From: Kosmotoga olearia TBF 19.5.1 | GTDB taxonomy: Bacteria; Thermotogota; Thermotogae; Petrotogales; Kosmotogaceae | Assembly: GCF_000023325.1 (NCBI RefSeq) | Contig: NC_012785.1 | Location: 1,736,001-1,800,000, forward strand | DNA: 64,000 nt | Direction: 5' to 3' | Shown here: positions 9,333-18,937 of the stretch, in pieces | Layout of the letters: each line of letters begins with the position of its first letter | How positions within the stretch are numbered: position 1 is the first letter of the stretch | The notes under the pieces: model-generated | What the model saw: the letters and a program-made list of their open reading frames with translations, nothing else | Databases searched by the model: none | What the model was told of the DNA's origin: nothing | Translations under genes and position numbers: made by a program

Positions 9333-9602
9333 ATGAAGGTTATTCCACTCGGAGAGAGACTTCTCATCAAGCCAATAAAGGAAGAGAAAAGAACAGAGGG
9401 CGGTATTGTTCTTCCCGATACTGCCAAAGAGAAACCGATGAAGGCAGAGGTTATTGAAATTGGTAAGGACGTCGAGGATATCGATATCAAAGTTGGCGAT
9501 AAGGTTATATTTTCCAAATACGCCGGTACTGAGATCAAGATCGATGACGAAGACTATATATTGATTGATCAGGATGATATTCTTGCCAAAGTCGAAGAAT
9601 GA
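9333..9602 (+). CDS. groES: Co-chaperonin GroES
   Basis: A 10-kDa lid of the GroEL folding chamber. It shows the standard VIPLGERLLIKPIKEEKR start, the mobile loop EGGIVLPDTAKEKP and the closing KVGDKVIFSKYAGTEIKI...YILIDQDDILAKVE. The 89-residue length is slightly short but typical of Thermotogota. GAAAGGAGGT lies before ATG 9333. It is followed by groEL after 15 bases and controlled by the upstream CIRCE site. Confidence 0.97.
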   Translation: MKVIPLGERLLIKPIKEEKRTEGGIVLPDTAKEKPMKAEVIEIGKDVEDIDIKVGDKVIFSKYAGTEIKIDDEDYILIDQDDILAKVEE

Positions 9603-9617
9603 AAGGGGGTAGTGTGA

Positions 9618-11237
<1,620 letters not shown>

Positions 11238-11260
11238 TGAAGTAATCCATTGAATCAATT

Positions 11261-11291
11261 AAGGGAGAGCGTTTAACGCTCTCCCTTTTTG
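11261..11291 (+). terminator. Rho-independent terminator of groESL
   Basis: GGGAGAGCGTT/AACGCTCTCCC stem followed by TTTTT. The GGGAGAGC stem recurs in other terminators of this window. Confidence 0.9.
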
Positions 11292-11458
11292 TTCCTCAGG
11301 CACATAACAACAACTCTAATTTCAGTTGATACATCCATCCTGAAGGTAAACACATTCACCCCTGAGCACACATGGGATTATAGAAATCGCAATTACGGAT
11401 AGTAGGGTGTGATTATCTGGCGTTAACTAAAGTAACAAGAAATATACGCCGGTATACG
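11292..11458. other. Non-coding gap after groEL
   Basis: No ORF with a ribosome binding site, no repeat and no strong hairpin is seen here. A loose CTCAGG (11296) / CCTGAG (about 11370) pairing is too distant to interpret. Confidence 0.4.
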
Positions 11459-11487
11459 TTGATTTTCTCCCGAATTCGTGGTATTAT
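11459..11487 (+). promoter_or_regulatory. Promoter of the 43-residue small gene
   Basis: TTGATT (11459-11464), a 17-base spacer and TATTAT (11482-11487). Confidence 0.6.
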
Positions 11488-11541
11488 TATATTAGATTAT
11501 TTAGGATTCGACGCGTGAAATCATCAAGGAGGTGAGAAGCG

Positions 11542-11673
11542 ATGAGAGAAGAAAGAAAAACAATCTTCAGAACCAAAGACGATCTCAGGATCAAAACTGA
11601 TGAAGAGCTCAACCTCCTGGAAGTAACGTTCAAAGACAGGAAAAATCTGCCTCTTTCCAAGCTTCAGGGTTGA
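11542..11673 (+). CDS. Small charged protein of unknown function (43 aa)
   Basis: ATG 11542 sits eight bases after a near-perfect AAGGAGGTGA site. The 43-residue product is very hydrophilic, with about a dozen Lys/Arg and about ten Asp/Glu; it starts MREERKTIFRTKDDLRIK and ends LPLSKLQG. No cysteine or membrane segment is present. I do not recognise a family. The gene stands alone, with its own promoter 55 bases upstream and its own terminator eight bases after the stop, which argues for a real small gene. An AAGCTTCA/TGAAGCTT inverted repeat overlaps its stop codon. Nucleic-acid binding or a role as a small RNA with coding capacity are both possible. Confidence 0.6.
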   Translation: MREERKTIFRTKDDLRIKTDEELNLLEVTFKDRKNLPLSKLQG

Positions 11674-11680
11674 AGCTTCA

Positions 11681-11721
11681 GAGGAAATAGCATCGCTATT
11701 TCCTCGCTCCCCCACTTTTTT
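11681..11721 (+). terminator. Terminator of the small gene
   Basis: A perfect 11-bp stem GAGGAAATAGC/GCTATTTCCTC with a 3-base loop, then CCCCCAC and TTTTTT. The ten bases between stem and T tract are unusual. Confidence 0.6.
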
Positions 11722-11803
11722 CCTCCATTGCTTTTGATAATTTGTCATTTTGGAATTAAACAGTTCAATTTTGAATATAAAGTTCAGTTAATGTATAGTG
11801 ATG

Positions 11804-11809
11804 TATAAT
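11804..11809 (+). promoter_or_regulatory. -10 box of the glycan locus
   Basis: TATAAT about 55-110 bases before the candidate starts of the first glycosyltransferase; the -35 (TTCAGT/AGTTCA region) is weak. Confidence 0.4.
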
Positions 11810-11919
11810 TTCTTTAGAGGCTTTACCTAACCCCTCGGTATTTCAATGTAGAAGAGGGGATTCTGTTGTTTATAGCTTTAATGAGAGATAGCTCACAACG
11901 ATCAAAAGGAGTGTCTTCT

Positions 11920-12930
11920 TTGGAATTGCCAACCGTTTCAGTTATTATTCCGGTAAGAAACGAAGAGAATTTTATTGGAAAATGCATAGAGTCTTTTCTG
12001 GATCAAGCTTATCCTGAAAATAGGTTTGAAATAATTGTTGTAGATGGAATGAGTGAGGATAATACGAGAACAATTGTAAAGGAGTATATGTCTCGTTATA
12101 AAAACATAAGACTGTATGATAACCCGGATAAATACACACCAAATGCTTTGAACATAGGTATTAAAAATGCTTCCGGAAAAATCATTATGCTTGCCAGTTC
12201 CCACGCAATATACTCCAGAGACTACATCTCCACCTGTGCGCAAAAAATTGTCGAAGAAAAAGCGGAGATTGTCGGCGGAAAGATGATAACACTTCCCAGA
12301 AATAGTAGTATAAAAGCAAAGGTAATAGCCTCTGTATTGAGTAATCCTTTTGGTGTTGGTGGCGCCAAATACAGAATCAGATGTGATAAAGAATCTTATG
12401 TTGATACCGTTGCTTACGGGCTTTATAAAAAAGAACTTTTTGATAAAGCCGGACTCTTCAACGAAAATTTGGTGCGAAATCAGGATATCGAAATGAATCT
12501 GCGTTTAAAGAGAATTGGAGCCAGAACTTTGTTGGTACCTCAAGTAAGTTCGTATTATTATGCTAGAGATACTTTTACAAGTTTGTGGAAGAATAATTTT
12601 GCGAATGGTTTCTGGGTAATATACAGCACGAAGTTTGCAAAAGTACCCTTTTCTTTTAGACATTTAATCCCTCTTTTCTTTGTTCTGTTTTTGGTTTTAG
12701 GATGTTTTCTGTCGATGTTTAGTCCCATCCTGGCTAAACTTTATATGGTTGTATTGGGATTGTATATGTTGCTAAACGTGTATTTTTCTCTGAAGATAAG
12801 CTTTAGACTTAAAAATTTGCTGGCATTTCCATTGGCTTTCTTTACTTTTCTTAGTTTGCATGTTTCTTATGGGATAGGTTCTTTAATGGCTTTGATCAAG
12901 CTAATTTTTGTACGACGTTCATACCAGTAA
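11920..12930 (+). CDS. Glycosyltransferase family 2, membrane-anchored (ExoA-like)
   Basis: Transfers a sugar from a nucleotide donor during assembly of a surface polysaccharide. The GT-A fold begins with PTVSVIIPVRNEENFIGKCI; DGMSEDNT and the acceptor-site NQDIEMNLRLKRIG follow. The usual DAHA metal motif reads SSHA here, so one acidic position is changed. Two to three membrane segments occupy the last 100 residues, so the enzyme is bound to the inner membrane. Start: TTG 11920 with AAAGGAG eight bases upstream; a TTG at 11866 with GAGGGG upstream is also possible and would add 18 residues. It is the first gene of the glycan locus. Confidence 0.8.
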   Translation: MELPTVSVIIPVRNEENFIGKCIESFLDQAYPENRFEIIVVDGMSEDNTRTIVKEYMSRYKNIRLYDNPDKYTPNALNIGIKNASGKIIMLASSHAIYSRDYISTCAQKIVEEKAEIVGGKMITLPRNSSIKAKVIASVLSNPFGVGGAKYRIRCDKESYVDTVAYGLYKKELFDKAGLFNENLVRNQDIEMNLRLKRIGARTLLVPQVSSYYYARDTFTSLWKNNFANGFWVIYSTKFAKVPFSFRHLIPLFFVLFLVLGCFLSMFSPILAKLYMVVLGLYMLLNVYFSLKISFRLKNLLAFPLAFFTFLSLHVSYGIGSLMALIKLIFVRRSYQ

Positions 12931-12967
12931 AAATTAGGTGGCACCACAAATGCCCTGGAGGTTAGTT

Positions 12968-14083
12968 ATGCAGATAGTTGTTGTAGGATATCTTCATAAG
13001 AAAATGGATAAAAGGGTTTTTAGGACGGTAAAGGCTTTTTCGAGACACTTCAAAGTACTATACATTTATTGGACAGAGGATGCAAGTGAAAAATCTTACA
13101 CAGAGGGAAACATTGAATATTTGCCAGTTTACCACAAACTGTGTACAAACCCCTTTAAGGAGTTTGTGAACAGGTACAAGTACGAAAGAGAGGTTTTGAG
13201 AATTGTTGATAAATTGTCATTTGACCTTGCTTATATACACCACTTTGCTACCGTAAAACCCTTGGCTATTTTTCGATTGCTTTCCAGAAAGAACGTAAAA
13301 ATAATTACCGATTTTCATGAATATGTTCCAGAGGAATATCTTTTTGGAGTTGAACAAATTCCTAGATCTATAAAAATGTGGTTGGGACAAAAGCTATACA
13401 GACATATGATAATGAAGTCAGACGGAACTGTTTTCGTTTCAAAGAAATTCTTGGAAGATGCTAAAGAATGGAAACCTGATTTGAAGGCTTTTAACTTTCC
13501 AAATTACGGGAATCTTAAAATTCCACCAATTAACCAAATCAAAAGACAAAAAGAAGTGATTTTTGCTGGGACTACGGAAAGAAAAATAGAAAATGAATTG
13601 AAAATATTTGAAATATTAAATTCCAAAGGATTTTCGATTGTTTCCATTGGCACTGATATAAAGGCTCCTTTCGAAATAAAGAAGCTCCCCTTTTTGAAAT
13701 ATGAGAAGATGATAGAAAGAATTTCTAATGCAGCATTTTCAATAGTCTCGTATAGTTGTAGAAATAAGAAAGGAAATTACTTGAACAAATACGTGTATTC
13801 CATGCCAAATAAGTTCTTTGATTCGATAGCTGCGGGAACACCGGTGATACTCGATAAAGATTTTTTGGGTATGAGAGAATTAATTGAAAATGACGGAATC
13901 GGTGTTGTAATAGATCGAGATAATCCAAAAGAAAGTGCGGAAAAAATTACAGCCTTTTGGGAAAGTAAAGTGGAATATGAAAAACTTCTATTAAACATAA
14001 GTCGAAAGCAAGACCATTATGTTTGGAATGAAAAGAAAGAAAGAGAATTTATCGATTTTATCATGAGAGTTATAGATTCCTAA
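12968..14083 (+). CDS. Glycosyltransferase, GT4-like
   Basis: A 371-residue cytoplasmic GT-B protein. The N-terminal domain reads MQIVVVGYLHKKMDKRVFRTV, and the C-terminal domain has IFAGTTERKIENELKIFEIL and FDSIAAGTPVILDKDFLGMRELI, the sugar-nucleotide region of group 1 transferases. The classic EX7E motif is not clear. Start: ATG 12968 after GGAGGT; an ATG in the same frame at 12938 lacks a good site. Donor and acceptor are unknown. The gene lies 37 bases after the GT2 gene and 17 bases before the epimerase, in one likely operon. Confidence 0.75.
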   Translation: MQIVVVGYLHKKMDKRVFRTVKAFSRHFKVLYIYWTEDASEKSYTEGNIEYLPVYHKLCTNPFKEFVNRYKYEREVLRIVDKLSFDLAYIHHFATVKPLAIFRLLSRKNVKIITDFHEYVPEEYLFGVEQIPRSIKMWLGQKLYRHMIMKSDGTVFVSKKFLEDAKEWKPDLKAFNFPNYGNLKIPPINQIKRQKEVIFAGTTERKIENELKIFEILNSKGFSIVSIGTDIKAPFEIKKLPFLKYEKMIERISNAAFSIVSYSCRNKKGNYLNKYVYSMPNKFFDSIAAGTPVILDKDFLGMRELIENDGIGVVIDRDNPKESAEKITAFWESKVEYEKLLLNISRKQDHYVWNEKKEREFIDFIMRVIDS

Positions 14084-14100
14084 GAAAGGAAGAGATAACA

Positions 14101-15174
14101 GTGAAGGTTCTTTCAGTTATCGGAGCGCGTCCACAATTTATCAAAGAGGCAGTAGTGGGAGAGCAATTAAGGGCACTTGGAATGCGTGAAATTCTTGTTC
14201 ATACAGGTCAGCATTACGACGTAAATATGTCTGATGTTTTTTTCAAGTATCTCAAACTGAAAAAGCCTGATTATTACCTTTCTGTGGGTTCTGGTACCCA
14301 CGCATATCAAACCGGGACGACAATGATCAGGCTTGAAGAGGTTGTGATTAAAGAAAAACCCGATGTATTGATTGTGTATGGAGATACTAACGCTACCATA
14401 GCTGGTGCTCTTGTAGGGGCAAAACTAAAAATCTCTGTTGCTCATGTCGAAGCTGGTTTAAGGCAGGAACCCAAAGATATGCCTGAAGAAATAAATCGGG
14501 TAGTTACTGATCATATCTCCAGATTTTTATTTTGCCCAACAAAAAGAGCGGTTGATAATCTCAAATCAGAAGGGATATCCAAAGGTGTGTATTTTGTTGG
14601 AGACGTTATGTATGATCTTTTTCTGAAGGTAAAAGATAGTATAGACGTTCAAAAAGTTCTCAAAAAGTATAGATTACAGAGAAAAAATTATATCCTTGCC
14701 ACTGTCCATAGAGACTTCAACACAGATAACGAAGAACGATTAAGAAATATCCTAACGGCATTGGGAGAAATATCCCGTGAAATTCCTGTTGTTTTTCCCA
14801 TGCATCCTAGAACGAAAAAGGTTATAAATCAGAAAAATCTGTGGAATTTGTTGGGAAAGACCAGAGTAATAGATCCAGTACCTTATCACGAGCTTGTAGC
14901 TCTGTTGACAAATTCTTTGAAGGTGATAACAGACAGCGGTGGATTACAGAAGGAAGCGTACTTCGCAGGTGTTTCGGCAATAGTGTTAATGCCGGATACA
15001 GGGTGGATTGAACTTGTAGAAGCTAATTGGAACTATCTGGCTGATACCCAAAAAGAGTTAATAGTTCAGAAAGCGCTGGAAAGTTCTTTAAATAAATGTC
15101 CTTTCGAACAATTTTATGGTCAAGGTGACGCAGGAAAGAAAATAGCTGAGATAATATTGCGTCATCAGAAATAA
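14101..15174 (+). CDS. Non-hydrolysing UDP-GlcNAc-type 2-epimerase (WecB/WbpI family)
   Basis: Interconverts the C2 epimers of UDP-GlcNAc or of its diacetamido-uronate derivative. Landmarks are KVLSVIGARPQFIKEA at the N-terminus, LVHTGQHYD, VYGDTNAT, HVEAGLRQ, and TDSGGLQKEA near residue 280. The 357 residues are typical. It has a GTG start at 14101 with AAGGAAGAG upstream. Because WbpA-, WbpB-, WbpD- and WbpE-like genes follow in the same locus, the substrate may be UDP-2,3-diacetamido-glucuronate (WbpI role) rather than UDP-GlcNAc (WecB role); the sequence alone does not decide. Confidence 0.88.
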   Translation: MKVLSVIGARPQFIKEAVVGEQLRALGMREILVHTGQHYDVNMSDVFFKYLKLKKPDYYLSVGSGTHAYQTGTTMIRLEEVVIKEKPDVLIVYGDTNATIAGALVGAKLKISVAHVEAGLRQEPKDMPEEINRVVTDHISRFLFCPTKRAVDNLKSEGISKGVYFVGDVMYDLFLKVKDSIDVQKVLKKYRLQRKNYILATVHRDFNTDNEERLRNILTALGEISREIPVVFPMHPRTKKVINQKNLWNLLGKTRVIDPVPYHELVALLTNSLKVITDSGGLQKEAYFAGVSAIVLMPDTGWIELVEANWNYLADTQKELIVQKALESSLNKCPFEQFYGQGDAGKKIAEIILRHQK

Positions 15175-15333
15175 AATCAGAGACTATTAACATCCTGCAA
15201 TGATAAGAATGATCATAACAGTTTTTTTATAGAATTTATAAAAAGTACTAGACAGTAAAATGGTAATGTTTCCAATGTCAAAATTTGTTGTTTTTCCGAA
15301 GCACATCATAATCAAAGTGATTTGAGGTTGAGT

Positions 15334-16533
15334 ATGAAAATATTAATATTTTCAGAAATGTTTCCAAAACCAAATGCTCCTTCAAGTGGAATATTTGTGA
15401 AAAAAAGATTGGAATACTTGTTGAAAGAAAAAAGAATGGATTTTGATTTTGCACCAATATCGACTTTTGATACTTCACTAATTTCTTTTGTCAAAAGACT
15501 TAAAAAGATTCCAAGGATCGAATTAACTGATTTTCTGGAAGTGGAGCATAAGAAATTCAAAGTTTTTCAGGTTCCTCTTAAAACCGTAACAAGATATGAA
15601 ATGATAAAAGGAAAAACAAAAGCATGGATCAAATATGCTGAAGAAATGATGAAGACATTGGAACAGAATTTTAAGGTAAGTGATTACAACCTGATTCACG
15701 CACATAGAGCTTTTCCGGAGGGTCACGCCGCTTTTCTACTCAGCGAGAAATATAAAATACCTTATATAGTTACATCTCATGGCAGTGAAATTCACTCAGC
15801 TGAAAACGATTTTCTAAAGCTCATAATAGATATTTTGGAAAATTCATCAAAGGCTATATTTGTTAGTGAATATCTTCGCAAAGACGCAATAAAAAAAGGT
15901 TATAGCGGTAGAAAATCAGTTGTTATACCCAATGGAATAGATACTGATATTTTTAAACCAGTAGATAAAACTAAGGCTAGAAAAAAATTAAACATTTATC
16001 AAAAAGACTATAAATATGTTGGTTTTGTTGGTAATCTGATACCTATAAAGCGGGCAGATAAACTACCAGAAATATTTCATGATATATCCAGAAGTATTCC
16101 AAATATCCATTTTATTGTTGTTGGTGATGGGTATCTTAAAAGAGATATAGAGAAAAGAACCAAAGATCTTCAGATCACTTTTACCGGTAGAATAAAACCT
16201 GAGAGAGTCCCTATTTATATGAACGCTATGGACGTTATGATATTGCCAAGCAGAAATGAAGGATGGCCGTGTGTTGTTCTTGAAGCTCAGGCTTGTGGTG
16301 TACCTGTTGTTGGTAGTAGTAACGGAGGAATACCTGAGGCTATTGGAGACAATGATATGATAGTCACGGAAGGTCCGAATTTTGAAAACCGTTTTGCAAA
16401 AAGGGTCATATATGTTTTAAAAAATTCTGTATCGCCTAATAAACTAAGGCGAAGGGCTGTAAAATTCAGTTGGAAGTCCATGGTTAGAAGAGAAATTGAG
16501 ATATATTGTGAGGTTGCCAACTTTAGATTCTAA
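15334..16533 (+). CDS. Glycosyltransferase group 1 (GT4)
   Basis: A 399-residue GT-B retaining transferase for surface polysaccharide. It begins MKILIFSEMFPKPNAPSSG (the donor-independent N-domain) and has the GSEIHSAEND, IPNGIDTDIFKP and ILPSRNEGWPCVVLEAQACG motifs; the last contains the E-x7-E signature. Start: ATG 15334 with GAGGT upstream; a TTG at 15322 overlaps this site. A 159-base AT-rich gap precedes the gene, with a possible promoter (TTGTTG, 16 bases, CATAAT near 15290-15315), so a sub-operon may start here. Sugar specificity is unknown. Confidence 0.85.
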   Translation: MKILIFSEMFPKPNAPSSGIFVKKRLEYLLKEKRMDFDFAPISTFDTSLISFVKRLKKIPRIELTDFLEVEHKKFKVFQVPLKTVTRYEMIKGKTKAWIKYAEEMMKTLEQNFKVSDYNLIHAHRAFPEGHAAFLLSEKYKIPYIVTSHGSEIHSAENDFLKLIIDILENSSKAIFVSEYLRKDAIKKGYSGRKSVVIPNGIDTDIFKPVDKTKARKKLNIYQKDYKYVGFVGNLIPIKRADKLPEIFHDISRSIPNIHFIVVGDGYLKRDIEKRTKDLQITFTGRIKPERVPIYMNAMDVMILPSRNEGWPCVVLEAQACGVPVVGSSNGGIPEAIGDNDMIVTEGPNFENRFAKRVIYVLKNSVSPNKLRRRAVKFSWKSMVRREIEIYCEVANFRF

Positions 16534-16548
16534 TTTAGAGGTGAGGTT

Positions 16549-17697
16549 ATGGATATAGCTTTAGTATCAATGGATAATCCATATCTTGTTGGAAGAGGTG
16601 GTAAACACATACATCAATTACTACTTGAGAAGGGATTAAAACAGTTAGGACATAACGTTAATACTGACTACTATGTCCTGCCTTCCAGGTTCAAATGGTA
16701 CACTTGGCGTTTGTTTGGGAAGGTATATGCCTTTAAGAAAAAAATGTTGGATATAGAAAAATGGTATCGTAATAAGGAATTTAGAAAATTTGATATTGTG
16801 CATGCCCACGATGTAGTTTCGGGAGTAGCAGTTTCTAAAAAGACTAACACACTAGTTTTAACTGTACATGGGTACTTCGCGAGAGAAGTAATAAACTATG
16901 GTGCGTATTCTGAGACTGAGAGAAAAAAGGTTTTCTCTTTAGCGATGGATTATGAACGCAAGGCTGTGGAAGAAAGTAAAGGAATTATTGCAGTGGACAG
17001 TAGAATAAAAATATACCTTATAGAAGAGCTTGGGTGCCCAGATGATAAGATATTGGTTATGTACAATGCGGTTGACACTGATACATTTTGCCCCGTTACA
17101 AAAAATGAAGTTCATAGAATTCGTCAGATTCTAAAACTCCCTCAAAACAAGTTTATTGTTCTGGTTCCGAGGCGTTTTGTTAAAAAGAACGGAGTAGTAT
17201 TTGCCGCAAGAGCATTGCGCTGGATAAAAGATAGGGATATTCATATGATTTTTGCAGGTGGTGGACCTGAAAAAGAAAACTTGTTATCAGAACTTGAAAA
17301 TGACGATAGAAGTACGGTTTATGATGTTATAGATCATAATCAAATAGTAAATTACTACAAAGCGGCGGATGTTATTTTGATTCCATCGATAACATCGGAT
17401 GGTGTAGAAGAAGCAACTTCTCTTGCTATGCTAGAGGGCATGGCTAGCGGAAAACCTGTTATATGTAGTAATATTGGTGGTATGGCTGAGGTTATAAAAG
17501 ATCAAATCAATGGAATTTTAGTTGAACAAAAAAATCCAGAGGAAATAGCAAGGGCAATTTTGATATTGAAAAATTCAAATGAATTTGTTGAAAGACTTTC
17601 AAGTAACGCGCGGAACTACGTAGTAGAAAATCATTCCTATATAAAACACTCAAGTAAGATATTAGAATTCTACGAAAAGATCTTGCAAAAAATCTGA
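16549..17697 (+). CDS. Glycosyltransferase group 1 (GT4)
   Basis: A 382-residue GT-B transferase. It shows VHAHDVVSGVAV and TVHGYFA in the N-domain, then VMYNAVDTDTFCPV, IFAGGGPEKENLL and the C-domain EEATSLAMLEGMASGKPVI with the EX7E pattern. The N-terminus reads MDIALVSMDNPYLVGRGGKHIHQ, whose GGKHIH loop resembles enzymes that start with a glycine-rich acceptor loop. ATG 16549 follows AGAGGTGAGG, and the gap from the previous gene is 15 bases. The acceptor is unknown; most probably it adds one residue of the repeat unit. Confidence 0.85.
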   Translation: MDIALVSMDNPYLVGRGGKHIHQLLLEKGLKQLGHNVNTDYYVLPSRFKWYTWRLFGKVYAFKKKMLDIEKWYRNKEFRKFDIVHAHDVVSGVAVSKKTNTLVLTVHGYFAREVINYGAYSETERKKVFSLAMDYERKAVEESKGIIAVDSRIKIYLIEELGCPDDKILVMYNAVDTDTFCPVTKNEVHRIRQILKLPQNKFIVLVPRRFVKKNGVVFAARALRWIKDRDIHMIFAGGGPEKENLLSELENDDRSTVYDVIDHNQIVNYYKAADVILIPSITSDGVEEATSLAMLEGMASGKPVICSNIGGMAEVIKDQINGILVEQKNPEEIARAILILKNSNEFVERLSSNARNYVVENHSYIKHSSKILEFYEKILQKI

Positions 17698-17728
17698 ATT
17701 TATTTGTCTTTTCAAGGAGGAAGACATT

Positions 17729-18913
17729 TTGAAAAAGAACAAACCAGTGATTTTATTAGAAGGGAAATATGGACCTGGAAATCTTGGGGATGATATTTTA
17801 ATGATTGTTTCTTCTAAAGTTCTTCTTGAATGTTGCCGTGATTGCGAAATAGTAATAGAACTTTCTAAGCCTGAGATAGTAAAGAATTGGCTTTCCGGGG
17901 TTACTTTATTAAACCATTTCGAATTGAAGAAAGCCCCAGTGTTGAAAGTGCTTGGAGGAGGAGGACAATTTTATTCGTTTCCGCTCTCTTGGAACATTGA
18001 AAAAACAAAGAAAGGATTAGGAGTGCGCAAATTAGTTCATGGAAGAAAAGTTCTTTCCGCTTTAAAAAACAGGCTAGGAAAGATTCGAAAGCATTGGCTA
18101 ACAAAATCAGTTGATACTGCTATTTTTTGTGTTGGAGTTGGGCCTTTTGTTGAAAATAGTCCTCAACAAGAAGAAGCAAGAAATATGTTAATGAAAAGTT
18201 CTTACGTTTCAGTTCGAGATAGTAACAGTTTTGCTATTTGCAAAGCTTGGGGAATTCGCAACGTAAAACAATTTACTGATCCAGCATTTCTTTACGAATT
18301 CTGGAGAGATGCTAATATACCAGCGAATGAAATAAAATTTTCAAATATTGAGCGATCAATAGCCTTTATTCCACGATATTGGCCACATGATGAAATTGGT
18401 CAATCTTATTTGAAGCCAATGTTGAAAGTAGCAAAGAAACTTAACACCCAAAACATTAAGAGCATTTTTTATTTTTTCAGTAAATATTATGATAGAGAAA
18501 TCATTGAGTTTGTTGATAATCAAGGGTTTAACGTGAAAGTTTGGGATCCTGAGACAAATCAGAAACCTGCAAGGTTCGTTGAACAAATTGCTGAACAAAA
18601 TATGCTCGTTGTTTCTGCTAGAGCACATGGAGTGATATTACCGGCAATTTTTGGAATCCCTGGTATAGCTGTTGAGATAGAACCAAAACTTGTAAATGTT
18701 CATAGAATGTTACCTAGAGGAACCAAACTTTGGCAGAAACCTTTTAATCCTGATTCTCTTTTGAAGATGATTCAAGAAATGTTGGAAAACAATGATGAAT
18801 TCCGGCGATTGGTTAATGAAGATGTTAGTTATAATCACAATATTGCTCTTGAAGCTAAAGCGGATATTCAACGATTTATCAGAGATTATTTAAAGAAACA
18901 ACATCATGTTTAA
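17729..18913 (+). CDS. Polysaccharide pyruvyl transferase family protein
   Basis: Members of this family (CsaB, ExoV, WcaK) put a ketal-linked pyruvate on sugars using PEP; in other bacteria such pyruvate anchors S-layer proteins. Visible motifs are GKYGPGNLGDDILM at the N-terminus, VSVRDSNSFAICKAWGI in the middle and SARAHGVILPAIFGIPGIAVE near residue 300, with the conserved Arg-x-His. The 394-residue length fits. TTG start at 17729 with AAGGAGGA eight bases upstream. It precedes the flippase gene. Codon use is markedly AT-rich compared with the flanking housekeeping genes, suggesting transfer. Confidence 0.82.
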   Translation: MKKNKPVILLEGKYGPGNLGDDILMIVSSKVLLECCRDCEIVIELSKPEIVKNWLSGVTLLNHFELKKAPVLKVLGGGGQFYSFPLSWNIEKTKKGLGVRKLVHGRKVLSALKNRLGKIRKHWLTKSVDTAIFCVGVGPFVENSPQQEEARNMLMKSSYVSVRDSNSFAICKAWGIRNVKQFTDPAFLYEFWRDANIPANEIKFSNIERSIAFIPRYWPHDEIGQSYLKPMLKVAKKLNTQNIKSIFYFFSKYYDREIIEFVDNQGFNVKVWDPETNQKPARFVEQIAEQNMLVVSARAHGVILPAIFGIPGIAVEIEPKLVNVHRMLPRGTKLWQKPFNPDSLLKMIQEMLENNDEFRRLVNEDVSYNHNIALEAKADIQRFIRDYLKKQHHV

Positions 18914-18937
18914 GTATACAACGAAGGGGATTAGCAT

